From NCBI GenBank assembly GCA_946221025.1, contig CAMIMS010000040.1, positions 1 to 15,871 on the forward strand: a DNA stretch of 15,871 nt. Direction: 5' to 3'. The DNA is from an uncultured Pseudoclavibacter sp. Its GTDB lineage: Bacteria > Actinomycetota > Actinomycetes > Actinomycetales > Microbacteriaceae. A program made the translations under genes and the position numbers. Positions 6,953 to 14,863 of this stretch are shown here, in pieces. The notes beneath the pieces were generated by a model. That model was not told the DNA's origin. It ran no database searches and was given only the letters and a program-made list of their open reading frames with translations. Each line of letters begins with the position of its first letter. Positions within the stretch are counted from its first letter, which is position 1.

Positions 6953-7708
6953 CTAATCCCCCGGCGTGACGATGCGGTTCTCGTACGCGTAGATGACCGC
7001 TTGGATGCGGTCGCGAAGGCCGAGCTTCGAGAGCACGTTCGACACGTGCGTCTTCACGGTCGCCTCCGAGATGAACAGCTTCGCCGCGATGTCGGCGTTC
7101 GAGAGCCCTTCGGCGAGACCGAGGAGCACCTCGCGCTCGCGGCTCGACAGTTCGCTCGCCCCAGGTGCCTCATCGAAGGCGGCCGCGGCAGGTCGAGGAC
7201 TCGGCCGTGAGCCGTGCTCCGCCGCGGGAGGCGCACCGGCCCGAGTGGCGGCTTCAATGACCGAGCGGGTCACGACCGGATCGAGCAGCGCATCGCCGGC
7301 GTGCAGGGTGCGGATCGCGTCCACGAGCGTTTCGGGCGGGGCGTTCTTCAGGAGAAACCCGCTGGCACCGGCCGCGAGCGCATCCCGCACCGACTGGTCG
7401 TCCCGAAACGTCGTGAGCACGAGCACGCGGCTTTGGGCGAGCTCGGGGTCGGCGGTGATGCGGCTCGTGGCGCCCACCCCGTCGAGAACCGGCATCTGCA
7501 GGTCCATGCACACCACATCCGGTCGCTTGGATCGCACCGCTTCGACGGCGACCTCACCGTTCTCGGCTTCGCCGACGACCTCAATCCCCGGTTCGGTGTC
7601 GAGGATGAGCCGCAGGCCCTGTCGCACGAGGCGGTGATCGTCAACAATCAGCACCCGGATGGGGGCTTCGGTCGAGGATGCGTGCGTGGTCTCATCGGAT
7701 GCGGTCAT
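6953..7708 (-). CDS. Response regulator, NarL/LuxR family
   Basis: This 251-residue DNA-binding regulator is partner of the sensor kinase encoded directly upstream. The receiver domain (about 17-135) has the acidic pair D23/D24, the phospho-acceptor D69 in CMDLQMP, T99/T100 in VLTTF and K121 in LLKNAPP, so all catalytic residues are present. A linker of about 45 residues rich in Ala, Pro and Ser (about 145-185) is longer than usual. The LuxR-type helix-turn-helix domain (about 187-249) reads LSSREREVLLGLAEGLSN followed by SEATVKTHVSNVLSKLGL. The ATG overlaps the kinase stop codon as ATGA, and GGAG lies 8 nt upstream, so kinase and regulator are translationally coupled. Its targets are not shown by sequence; the ABC exporter 148 nt downstream is the natural candidate. 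Confidence 0.95.
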   Translation of the reverse strand: MTASDETTHASSTEAPIRVLIVDDHRLVRQGLRLILDTEPGIEVVGEAENGEVAVEAVRSKRPDVVCMDLQMPVLDGVGATSRITADPELAQSRVLVLTTFRDDQSVRDALAAGASGFLLKNAPPETLVDAIRTLHAGDALLDPVVTRSVIEAATRAGAPPAAEHGSRPSPRPAAAAFDEAPGASELSSREREVLLGLAEGLSNADIAAKLFISEATVKTHVSNVLSKLGLRDRIQAVIYAYENRIVTPGD

Positions 7709-9258
7709 GCCCTGTCTCCGTCACTGCGCGCTTCGGCCACGGGAAGGGTCAGCCGCACGCGGAATCCGCCCTCTGCCCTCGGCCCGCACTGCACGCTGCC
7801 GCCGACCGCGGCGGCGCGCTCGGCCATGCCGCGAAGCCCCCGTCCCCCGGATGCCTGTCGGGGGTTCACGACCTTCGTACCGTCGTCGGTGATGTCGACT
7901 TCGACGACCTCGCCGGTGAAGCGAATGCGCACATCGGCCCGCGCGTTCGCGCCCGCGTGCTTGCGAACATTCGTGAGCGCTTCTTGCACAGTGCGATACA
8001 CCGTGAGTTCGGCGGCCGGAGATAGCGGCTTCACATCGCCGATAACGGCGTAGTCCACGGTCAGCCCGGCTTCGCGAACCTGCTGCACGAGCGGTTCGAC
8101 CTGGTCGATGCCGAGCGTCGAGGGAGCGCTCGTTGACGCACCCGATTCGGAGTCGTGTTCGAGGCTGCCCGGATCCGCAGTGTCGTCGCCGCCCGGTTCA
8201 TCGCGCAGCGTCGCCACGATCGAGTGCAACTCCTCAATCGCCTCGCGGGCGCTGGCTTCCACGTGCTCGAGCTGTTCGCGGGCGGCGTTCGACTCGGGAG
8301 TGTTCGGCAGCGAGCGCCTGGCGACCGCCGCCTGCAGGCCCATGAGCGAGACGTGATGCGCGACGGCGTCATGCAGTTCGCGCGCGATGCGCACCCGGTC
8401 GAGCCGCACGGCCTGTTCGGCGAGCTGTTCGCGCTGCGCCTGGATGCGTTTCGCGTTCTCGGCGATGAGCGCCGTGTGCGCGGCCTCGAGGTACGCGCGG
8501 TTTCCGAGCACGAATCCGACCCCGAAGAACAGGGCATTCGCGATGAACGTGATGAGGGTGACCGCCGATGCGGGGCTGAGCATGGCTCCCTGCACAGGCT
8601 CCGCGCTGAGGATTTCGCTGTTGACGACAACCGTTCCGACCGACCAGGCGATCATGCCCGCCGCGATCGCGAGGCGCAGCCACATCACCGTGCGCCTACG
8701 CGGGCTCCACGCTCCGGCCGAGAAGAAGATCACGAAGTACGCGATATCGCGAATGATCACCTCGGGAAACGCCGATGCGATGGTTGCTACGTACCAGACC
8801 GTTGCGAGCGCGAGCGCGGTAATCGGAGCAAGGCGACGCATCGCCATGAACGCGCCGAAACCCACCGGAATCACGATGAACGCGACGGCCGGTTGCGACG
8901 GGAGGACATCGAGATTCCCGAGCGCCGCCGTTGCCGCCCACACATTGAGCGCCATCGTCGCGGTGGTGGCAATGCCGAGCCACACGTCGAACCGGACATC
9001 GCGCCGTGTCGGGCCGGGGCGTTCCCAGCCTTCTGGGGCGGCTTCGGGGATGCCGGTGCGCCACCCACTACGGCGTTCGACCGACGGTTCGTCGGATGAG
9101 CTCGGAACACCACCGTCCCCATCCGCCACCGAGCCGGGGGCGGATGCGGTCACCGGCGAGCTCTCGGAGAGGGGTTCGCGGAGCGCACCGGCCACTTCCG
9201 ATTCGAGCTCCTCATCCCGGGTGTCGATGCGCGTCATGCCCGACACGCTATCCGTCAC
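7705..9258 (-). CDS. Sensor histidine kinase, NarL-type (HisKA_3/HATPase_c)
   Basis: The 517-residue membrane kinase should phosphorylate the response regulator encoded immediately after it. A hydrophilic acidic N-terminal region (1-88) precedes about six membrane segments (near 91-112, 123-140, 144-163, 170-184, 190-213, 232-251). There is little extracytoplasmic sequence, so it may sense signals in or at the membrane. A short helix (255-290) leads to the HisKA_3 motif RIARELHDAVAHHVSLMGLQ with the phospho-acceptor H296. An Asp/Ser/Thr-rich insert (about 355-382) separates this from the ATPase domain, with N-box QEALTN (425-430), G1 DITDDG (455-460) and G2 GGRGLRGM (471-478). The GTG at 9258 overlaps the helicase stop as GTGA. 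An internal ATG at 9237 (residue 8) is an alternative start, and neither has a strong Shine-Dalgarno. The architecture resembles kinases that govern drug-type ABC exporters. Confidence 0.93.
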   Translation of the reverse strand: MTDSVSGMTRIDTRDEELESEVAGALREPLSESSPVTASAPGSVADGDGGVPSSSDEPSVERRSGWRTGIPEAAPEGWERPGPTRRDVRFDVWLGIATTATMALNVWAATAALGNLDVLPSQPAVAFIVIPVGFGAFMAMRRLAPITALALATVWYVATIASAFPEVIIRDIAYFVIFFSAGAWSPRRRTVMWLRLAIAAGMIAWSVGTVVVNSEILSAEPVQGAMLSPASAVTLITFIANALFFGVGFVLGNRAYLEAAHTALIAENAKRIQAQREQLAEQAVRLDRVRIARELHDAVAHHVSLMGLQAAVARRSLPNTPESNAAREQLEHVEASAREAIEELHSIVATLRDEPGGDDTADPGSLEHDSESGASTSAPSTLGIDQVEPLVQQVREAGLTVDYAVIGDVKPLSPAAELTVYRTVQEALTNVRKHAGANARADVRIRFTGEVVEVDITDDGTKVVNPRQASGGRGLRGMAERAAAVGGSVQCGPRAEGGFRVRLTLPVAEARSDGDRA

Positions 9259-11213
9259 GCGTCGATGAACTCATCGAGCTCGGGCGAACCGGGGTGCACC
9301 GGGAGCATGGGTGCCTCCACCTCAGCGCGCTCGAGCAAGGCCGCCATCTTGCGCCGGCGAGACGGCGCGATGAACGTGATCACGGTGCCGGCGTTGCCCG
9401 CGCGCCCCGTGCGTCCGGAACGGTGCAGGTAGGTCTTGTACTCCTCCGGCATATCCGCCTGCAGCACGAGCCGCACATCGTCAATGTGAATGCCGCGGGC
9501 AGCCACATCCGTGGCCACGAGCACATTCACCCGACCAGAAGTGAGCTGCTGCAGATTGCGACTGCGCTTGGCCTGATTGAGGTCGCCGTGCATTGCGACA
9601 GCGGGCACGCCCGCATCGTTCAAGATGCCAGTGAGCTTTTCTGCACCGAGCCGTGTACGCGTGAAAACGAGCACACGTCCACCGGATGAGGCAAGCTGCG
9701 CGATCACCGGGTCGCGGTCACCGCGCTCGACCACGAACACCCGGTGGTCGATATCGGCGTGCTGGTCGTCTTCACCGGCGACCGCGTGCACGGCCGGGTC
9801 GACGAGGAACTCATCCACCAGCTGCATGACGGCCCGGTCGAGCGTTGCCGAGAACAGCAGTCGCTGCCCACCGGGCTTCGTCAGGCGAAGGATGCGCTGA
9901 ACCGGCTCGAGGAACCCGAGGTCGCACATCTGGTCGGCCTCGTCGAGCACCGAGATCACGACCTCCGAGAGGTCGAGGTGGCCCTGCGCGATGAGGTCTT
10001 CGACGCGGCCGGGCGTGCCGATCACGATGTCGATGCCGCGCTTGAGGGCCGTCACCTGCCGTGCCTGCGGCACGCCGCCGTAGATCTGCGTGGTGAACAG
10101 GCCCACCGAGCGGGCGATCGGCTGCACGGTGCGGTCGATCTGCAGTGCCAGTTCGCGGGTCGGGGCGAGGATGAGCGCGCGCGGCGGGCGGCCGGGCTTG
10201 CGCTTCGCGGTGCGCTCGTCACCGCGCAGGTGCATGAGTCTCTCAACGAGGGGCGCCCCGAAGGCGATCGTCTTGCCGGATCCGGTGCGGCCGCGGCCGA
10301 GCACATCGCGCCCGCCGAGCACATCCGGGATGGTGGCCACCTGGATGGGGAACGGCGACTCGGCCCCCATGTCCGCGAGCGCAGCCGTGATGTTCTTGCC
10401 GAGCCCGAGGTCGGCGAAGCTCACGCCCTGCGCATCCTCCGGGTTGATCGTGGTGGCCTGGAAGCGCTCGAGCACCACGTCTTCAACGCTCTGCTCCTGA
10501 CGCGGCGACCGCTGACGCTCGCGTGGCGGGGCGGATGCGCGACGGTCGCGCCGAGGGCCTTCTCCGGCCGGGCGTTCTGCGCGCTCGCGCACGGGTCGCG
10601 GGGGGCGCTTGGTCTTCTCGGGGCGCTCACCGCGCGGTTCGCGCGGGGAGCGGTCTTGACGGTCAACGTATTCCGCACGCTCGCTTCTGCGTTGGCGGTC
10701 GAAGCCGCTGTCGCGCGTGCCGTCGCGATCGTCGAACCGCTCATCACGGTCGAAGCGACGACCGCGCGGGGCTTGCCGGGGGCCGCCCCGCTCATCGCGA
10801 CGCGGCGCACCGCGTCGCGGCCCGTCGGTGCGATGCCCTCGGTCATCGCGTTCAGGCCGATCTCGCCCCGCGCCGCGTTCGGTCTCGAACCGGTCGTTCC
10901 GCTGGCGGTCACCGTCTCGGCGGTCCCAGCGCTCGGCGCCGTCGCGTTGACCGCGACGCTGGTTGCCGAATCGGCCGCCGCGACGCTCATCACCGACACG
11001 CTCACGGTGACGCTCGTCACCGACACGCTCACCGCGACGCTGGTCACCGACACGCTCACCGCGACGCTCGTCGCCGAATCGGTCACCGCGGCTCTGACGG
11101 AAGCCCCCTCCGCGCTCATCCGCCTCAAAGCGGTCGCGACGGGGGGTTTTCCCCTTGGCGTTCTTGGGAACGTAATTTCGCGGCGGCTTGTATCCGCCCT
11201 TGCCCTTCGGCAT
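9255..11213 (-). CDS. DEAD-box RNA helicase with long Arg/Gly/Asp-rich N-terminal tail
   Basis: ATP-dependent RNA helicases of this family remodel RNA duplexes in ribosome assembly, mRNA decay or cold response; the target here is unknown. The core (about 245-625 of 652) holds the Q-motif (F266 and Q291 region), motif I GRTGSGKT (308-315), PTREL (351-355), GG (379-380), TPGR (400-403), DEAD (424-427), SAT (455-457), the motif V region ATDVAARGIH (567-576) and motif VI HRSGRTGR (597-604). All motifs needed for activity are present. What is odd is the N-terminus. Residues 1-240 are almost entirely Arg, Asp, Glu, Gly and Pro and include seven 9-residue repeats (45-107). Most bacterial DEAD-box proteins carry such basic tails at the C-terminus; here the C-terminus is short. 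The ATG has GGAG 5 nt upstream. The gene follows the RND exporter by 59 nt and overlaps the kinase by 4 nt. Confidence 0.95.
   Translation of the reverse strand: MPKGKGGYKPPRNYVPKNAKGKTPRRDRFEADERGGGFRQSRGDRFGDERRGERVGDQRRGERVGDERHRERVGDERRGGRFGNQRRGQRDGAERWDRRDGDRQRNDRFETERGAGRDRPERDDRGHRTDGPRRGAPRRDERGGPRQAPRGRRFDRDERFDDRDGTRDSGFDRQRRSERAEYVDRQDRSPREPRGERPEKTKRPPRPVRERAERPAGEGPRRDRRASAPPRERQRSPRQEQSVEDVVLERFQATTINPEDAQGVSFADLGLGKNITAALADMGAESPFPIQVATIPDVLGGRDVLGRGRTGSGKTIAFGAPLVERLMHLRGDERTAKRKPGRPPRALILAPTRELALQIDRTVQPIARSVGLFTTQIYGGVPQARQVTALKRGIDIVIGTPGRVEDLIAQGHLDLSEVVISVLDEADQMCDLGFLEPVQRILRLTKPGGQRLLFSATLDRAVMQLVDEFLVDPAVHAVAGEDDQHADIDHRVFVVERGDRDPVIAQLASSGGRVLVFTRTRLGAEKLTGILNDAGVPAVAMHGDLNQAKRSRNLQQLTSGRVNVLVATDVAARGIHIDDVRLVLQADMPEEYKTYLHRSGRTGRAGNAGTVITFIAPSRRRKMAALLERAEVEAPMLPVHPGSPELDEFIDA
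10951..11085 (-). repeat. 27-bp tandem repeat, five clear units, inside the helicase gene
   Basis: Five consecutive 27-bp units lie at 10951-10977, 10978-11004, 11005-11031, 11032-11058 and 11059-11085. They share the + strand core CGCGACGCT-(G/C)-(G/T)T with CCGA, and a further decayed unit adjoins at 10924-10950. The period is a multiple of three, so unit gain or loss stays in frame. Each unit encodes nine residues of the type RVGDERRGE. The protein repeats at about 45-107 are RFGDERRGE, RVGDQRRGE, RVGDERHRE, RVGDERRGG, RFGNQRRGQ and two degenerate copies. The central units are the most alike, as expected for recent slippage or unequal exchange. Confidence 0.9.
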
Positions 11214-11236
11214 GCCTACTCCACTCCGGCATGCCT
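11208..11236. repeat. Two copies of palindromic CGGCATGCCT at the helicase start
   Basis: The 10-mer CGGCATGCCT, itself containing the palindrome GGCATGCC, occurs at 11208-11217 and again at 11227-11236, 19 bp apart start to start. The first copy spans the helicase ATG (11213), and the second lies upstream of its GGAG site. Both are in the 59-nt gap after the RND exporter gene. They could be paired protein-binding sites or arms of a small mRNA structure that hides the start codon. They might also be chance. Confidence 0.45.
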
Positions 11237-11272
11237 CGCCGTCACATCGCGGCGCACGCCAAAACGTTCACC

Positions 11273-14200
11273 CTACGCGAGCGAGGCCTGGCGCGAAAGG
11301 GCGTCGGCGCGCCGGTTCTCACGAGCCTCCGCCTCCAGGCGCTCATCCCGACGGATGCGGCGACGCTCAAGCGGCCCCTCCACGGCCGTATACAGCGCGG
11401 GCAGCACGATCAGGGTGAGGATCGTGGAGCTCAGGAGCCCACCGATCACCACGAGCGCGAGCGCCTGCGAGATGAACCCGCCGTCGCCTCCGGTGAGCCC
11501 GGTACCCATCGGCACGAGCGCCAGAATCGTCGCGAGCGCCGTCATCACGATGGGGCGAACGCGTCGCACACCGCCTTCGACCACGGCTTCTCGCACGCTC
11601 AGCCCCCGTTCTCGGAACTGGTTCACGAGGTCGATGAGCACGATCGCATTCGTCACCACGACACCCACGAGCATGAGCGCGCCAACGAGCGTTGCCACAC
11701 CGACGGGGCTATCGGCAATGAGCAGTAGTGCGATCGCGCCGGTCGCGGCGAACGGGATGGAGATGAGCAGCAGCAGCGGCTGCAGCAGCGACCGGAACGT
11801 GGCCACCATGATGATGTAGACGATCAGAATCGCCGCCAAGAGCGCGAGCCCGAGCTGTCGGAACGCCTCGGCCTGGTTGGCGGAAACGCCCCCGAGGTCG
11901 GCTCGGGCGCTGCCTGGCATATCGACCTCGGCGAGCACCTCGTCGATTGCCTGGTTCGAGGCACGCAGGTCGTCGCTCGCCGGTGTCACCGTGATGGTGG
12001 CCACGCGCGATCCACGGTCCGAGTTGATCTGCGCCGGCCCGTCGACGATCTCAACATCGGCAACGCTCGACAGTGTCACCGGACCCGTCGGCCCCGGGAG
12101 GGGAATATCGCGAATCTCCCCGAGCGTCGACGGCGGATCGTTCGGCACGAACTCCACACCCACGGTGGCCCCGTCGATGATGACCTCACCGCTTGGAACA
12201 TTGGCGATGCGCTGGGCGACAATGCCGCCGATCGCGCGTTCGTTCAGGCCGAGCTTCGCCGCTTCGGTGCGGTTCACATCCACCCGCACGAACGGGCGCG
12301 TTTCACTGAGGCTCGACTTCGCCTCGAGAATGTCGTCGCGCGCCGAGAGCTTCTCGGTGATCGCATCCGTCGCCGCGCGCAGATCCTCATCGTTCGCCGC
12401 GGTCACATCGATCTCGACGTCCTGCGACATGCCACCGCCGGCCCCACCGCCGCCGGCGGAGACGCTGACATCGCCAACGTCGGTGAGCGCGTCGAGTGCG
12501 TCTCGAAGTTCCTGTTCGACCGCTGTCGTGTCGGCCCCCTCGTTCAGGGTGATCGAGTGGCGAACCGTGTTGCCGGATGCGCCACTGAAGGAGGCGAACA
12601 TGCTGTTCGCGGTGTAGGTGGTCTGCAGCGTCTTCACGTTCGGGTTGTTGATGATGGCCTCTTCAACGGGCTTTGCCATCTCGTCCACCCGGTCAAGGTC
12701 CGCATCCAGCGGCAGGTCCTGCGAGACCGAGAGCGTGTCCTGCCCGGTGTCGCCGAGGAAGTTCGTTTTCAGCATCGGCACGAGCGCGAATGTGCCGATG
12801 AGCAGCAGCAGCGCGAGGCTCAGCGTCACTGCTGGCTTGCCGATCGTCCAACGGAGCACCGGTTCGTAAGCGCGCTGCAACCAACCGGTCGGGCGCTCAT
12901 CGTTCACCTCCGAGAGTGCCTCGCCGTGCGCATCCCGCGAATCGTTCGATGCGGCCGTGTTCGCGCTGACCGACTGCGGCTCGACCGCCATCGCCTCCCG
13001 TTCGGGGACGAGTCTGCTTCGCTGCTGCAGCAGACGCTCACGACGGCGACGCTCGCCGCGAGAGAGCTTCGCCGGATCTTTCGCGAGCAGGCGCCGTTGA
13101 GCGGGCGTGAGTTCTGCCGGCGCGTAGGCCTCGCGGTTCACAACGCTCGAACCTTCCAGCAGAAGCGGCGTGTGCGCGACGTGCTCACCGCCGCCGGCCT
13201 GACCCACCGAGCGTGCGCGAACCGCCTCCGCCTCGCTCGGCGAAACGGTCTCGGCCGTTGCCTCGACGGCCGAAGCATCGCCGCCGTTCGTCTTGCGCTT
13301 CTTCGTGCCCGAGAGGAACCAGTACGCGAGCACCGGCACGATCGTCAGCGACACGAGCAGCGACGCGAGCAGCGCGATGGCGGTGGTGAGACCGAATGGC
13401 CGGAAGAGTTCTCCGGCAACGTCGCCAACGAAGGCGAGCGGGAGGAACACGGCCACGGTCGCGATGGTGGATGCGGTGATCGCTCCGGCCACCTCCCCCA
13501 CGGCCCGCAGGATGATCTTCGCCCGCTGCGCACCGCGCGCCTCCCCCGCGCCGAGGTGTCGACGAATGTTCTCGATCACCACGATCGAGTCGTCGACCAC
13601 GCGACCGATCGCAATCGTGATGGCGCCGAGGGTGAGGATGTTCAGCGTGTAGCCCGCGAACTGCAGCGCGATGAATGTTGCGAGCAGCGACGCGGGAATC
13701 GAGATCGCCGTGACGATCGTCGCCGCGAACGAGCGAAGGAACAGGAAGATCACGAGCACCGCGAACACGAGACCGAGCAGCCCCTCGGTCAGAAGCGTCT
13801 CGATCGACTGCTCGATGAACGGGGCTTGATCGAACACCACCTCGACCTTCGCGCCGTTCAGCGCCCGCTCAAGCTCCGGCATCGCGTCGCGGATCGCGTG
13901 CGACACATCGACGGTGTTCGCAGCCGGCGTCTTCGTGATCGAGATCGTGTAGGCCGCTTCCCCGTTCACGCGCGAGATCGAGGAGCGCGGTTTGTTCTCA
14001 AGGCGAACGTCGGCGAGGTCATCAAGGGTGACCGGCTGCGGGGAGCTGGATGAGAACAGCGCGATGTTCTTGACCTCATCGACGCTGCGGATGAGGGAGC
14101 CAGCCTGCACGGTCAGCGTCTTGCCGTCATCGGTGATCTGTCCGGCCGGGATGAGCACGCCCGAGCCCTCGAGCGCATCCTGCATGTCTTGCACGGTCAG

Positions 14201-14779
14201 GCCGTTCGCCCCGAGCGCCGCCTGGTCGGGCGTGATGGCGATGCGCTGCTCGGGCACGCCAGACAGTCGCGCTTCGCGAATCCCGTCGATCTTCTCGATA
14301 TCGCGAACAGTCTCCTCGCGAAGCGTGTCTTCAATGCCGGATCCGCCGGTGACCGCGAGCTGAATCACCGGGAAGTCGGCGATTGAGCCGGAGAAGATGC
14401 TCGTGTCGACATCGTCGGGCAGCTGATTCTGGACGCGGTTCAGCGCCTGGGCAATGCGTTGCTCGCCGTAGACGATGTCGGTGCCGTACTCGAACTCGAT
14501 GAGCACGCTCGCGAAGTTCGCGTTCGAAGTGGTTCGCGTGCTCGAGAGCCCCTCGAGACCCTGCATGGCCGCTTCGATGGGGCGGGCCACATCGCGGTCG
14601 ACGATCTCGGGCGAGGCGCCGGGGTAGGTGGCGGTGACCGAGACGACGGGCAGTTCGAGCTCAGGCAACAGTTCCTGTTTGAGCGAGCTCATCGAGACGT
14701 AGCCGAAGAACCCGATGGCAAGCGTCACGAGCGCGATCAGGGCGCGGTTGCGGAGACTGAGCGAAGGCAGACCGTTCAC
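11273..14779 (-). CDS. RND-family efflux permease (AcrB/HAE1 superfamily, SwrC-like)
   Basis: This 1168-residue proton-driven exporter resembles Gram-positive stand-alone RND pumps such as SwrC (YerP). The N-terminal helix, the porter-type segment TYPGASPEIVDRDVARPIE (about 51-69) and two repeated membrane halves are evident. The TM4 proton-relay pair is D396/D397 in GRVVDDSIVVIEN. The lysine found in TM10 of AcrB (K940) is replaced by Thr1043 in VVVTNAIVLID, as I recall for SwrC-type members. An insert of about 140 residues (491-631) lies in the cytoplasmic loop between TM6 and TM7; it carries an Ala/Glu/Ser-rich part and a very basic stretch, KLSRGERRRRERLLQQ. The C-terminus is a highly charged tail. 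Start is GTG at 14779 with GGA 5 nt upstream. No membrane-fusion partner or TolC-like channel gene is in the window. A TetR-like palindrome lies 20 nt upstream. Substrate is unknown; amphiphiles, drugs or lipids are plausible. Confidence 0.92.
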   Translation of the reverse strand: MNGLPSLSLRNRALIALVTLAIGFFGYVSMSSLKQELLPELELPVVSVTATYPGASPEIVDRDVARPIEAAMQGLEGLSSTRTTSNANFASVLIEFEYGTDIVYGEQRIAQALNRVQNQLPDDVDTSIFSGSIADFPVIQLAVTGGSGIEDTLREETVRDIEKIDGIREARLSGVPEQRIAITPDQAALGANGLTVQDMQDALEGSGVLIPAGQITDDGKTLTVQAGSLIRSVDEVKNIALFSSSSPQPVTLDDLADVRLENKPRSSISRVNGEAAYTISITKTPAANTVDVSHAIRDAMPELERALNGAKVEVVFDQAPFIEQSIETLLTEGLLGLVFAVLVIFLFLRSFAATIVTAISIPASLLATFIALQFAGYTLNILTLGAITIAIGRVVDDSIVVIENIRRHLGAGEARGAQRAKIILRAVGEVAGAITASTIATVAVFLPLAFVGDVAGELFRPFGLTTAIALLASLLVSLTIVPVLAYWFLSGTKKRKTNGGDASAVEATAETVSPSEAEAVRARSVGQAGGGEHVAHTPLLLEGSSVVNREAYAPAELTPAQRRLLAKDPAKLSRGERRRRERLLQQRSRLVPEREAMAVEPQSVSANTAASNDSRDAHGEALSEVNDERPTGWLQRAYEPVLRWTIGKPAVTLSLALLLLIGTFALVPMLKTNFLGDTGQDTLSVSQDLPLDADLDRVDEMAKPVEEAIINNPNVKTLQTTYTANSMFASFSGASGNTVRHSITLNEGADTTAVEQELRDALDALTDVGDVSVSAGGGGAGGGMSQDVEIDVTAANDEDLRAATDAITEKLSARDDILEAKSSLSETRPFVRVDVNRTEAAKLGLNERAIGGIVAQRIANVPSGEVIIDGATVGVEFVPNDPPSTLGEIRDIPLPGPTGPVTLSSVADVEIVDGPAQINSDRGSRVATITVTPASDDLRASNQAIDEVLAEVDMPGSARADLGGVSANQAEAFRQLGLALLAAILIVYIIMVATFRSLLQPLLLLISIPFAATGAIALLLIADSPVGVATLVGALMLVGVVVTNAIVLIDLVNQFRERGLSVREAVVEGGVRRVRPIVMTALATILALVPMGTGLTGGDGGFISQALALVVIGGLLSSTILTLIVLPALYTAVEGPLERRRIRRDERLEAEARENRRADALSRQASLA

Positions 14780-14799
14780 GATTCCAGTCTCGCATGCCT

Positions 14800-14813
14800 T
14801 GACCGATCGGTCA
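14800..14813 (-). promoter_or_regulatory. Perfect 14-bp palindrome, likely TetR-type operator of the RND gene
   Basis: TGACCGATCGGTCA is perfectly self-complementary and ends 20 nt before the exporter's GTG start codon. Short perfect palindromes of the GACCGATCGGTC kind are typical binding sites of TetR-family repressors that control RND and MFS efflux genes. No TetR gene is encoded in this window, so the regulator would be elsewhere. The functional reading is inferred from shape, position and family knowledge. Confidence 0.65.
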
Positions 14814-14863
14814 GCCGCTGGATTCGCGGTGCTGTCTTTCCCAGCCGGACCCCGACGGATTCA

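Noticed and set aside
10951..11085. Tandem 27-bp units considered as a CRISPR-like or integration repeat array
   Set aside because: The units abut with no spacers, are imperfect, keep the reading frame and encode a protein repeat, so they are coding minisatellite DNA.
11649..11663. Loss of the AcrB TM10 lysine in the RND exporter considered as a defect
   Set aside because: The VVVTNAIVLID form is, to my knowledge, usual for Gram-positive SwrC-type pumps, and the TM4 Asp pair is present, so it is a subfamily trait rather than damage.
9744..11819. A 691-codon + strand frame opposite the helicase and the end of the RND gene
   Set aside because: It is an antisense shadow in codon register with the helicase. 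Its repetitive Thr/Ala/Leu stretch is just the reverse of the Arg/Asp/Gly repeat region.
12557..14053. A 498-codon + strand frame opposite the RND exporter
   Set aside because: It is an antisense shadow in register with a gene whose RND motifs are clear; the predicted product is Arg/His-rich low-complexity sequence with no family match.
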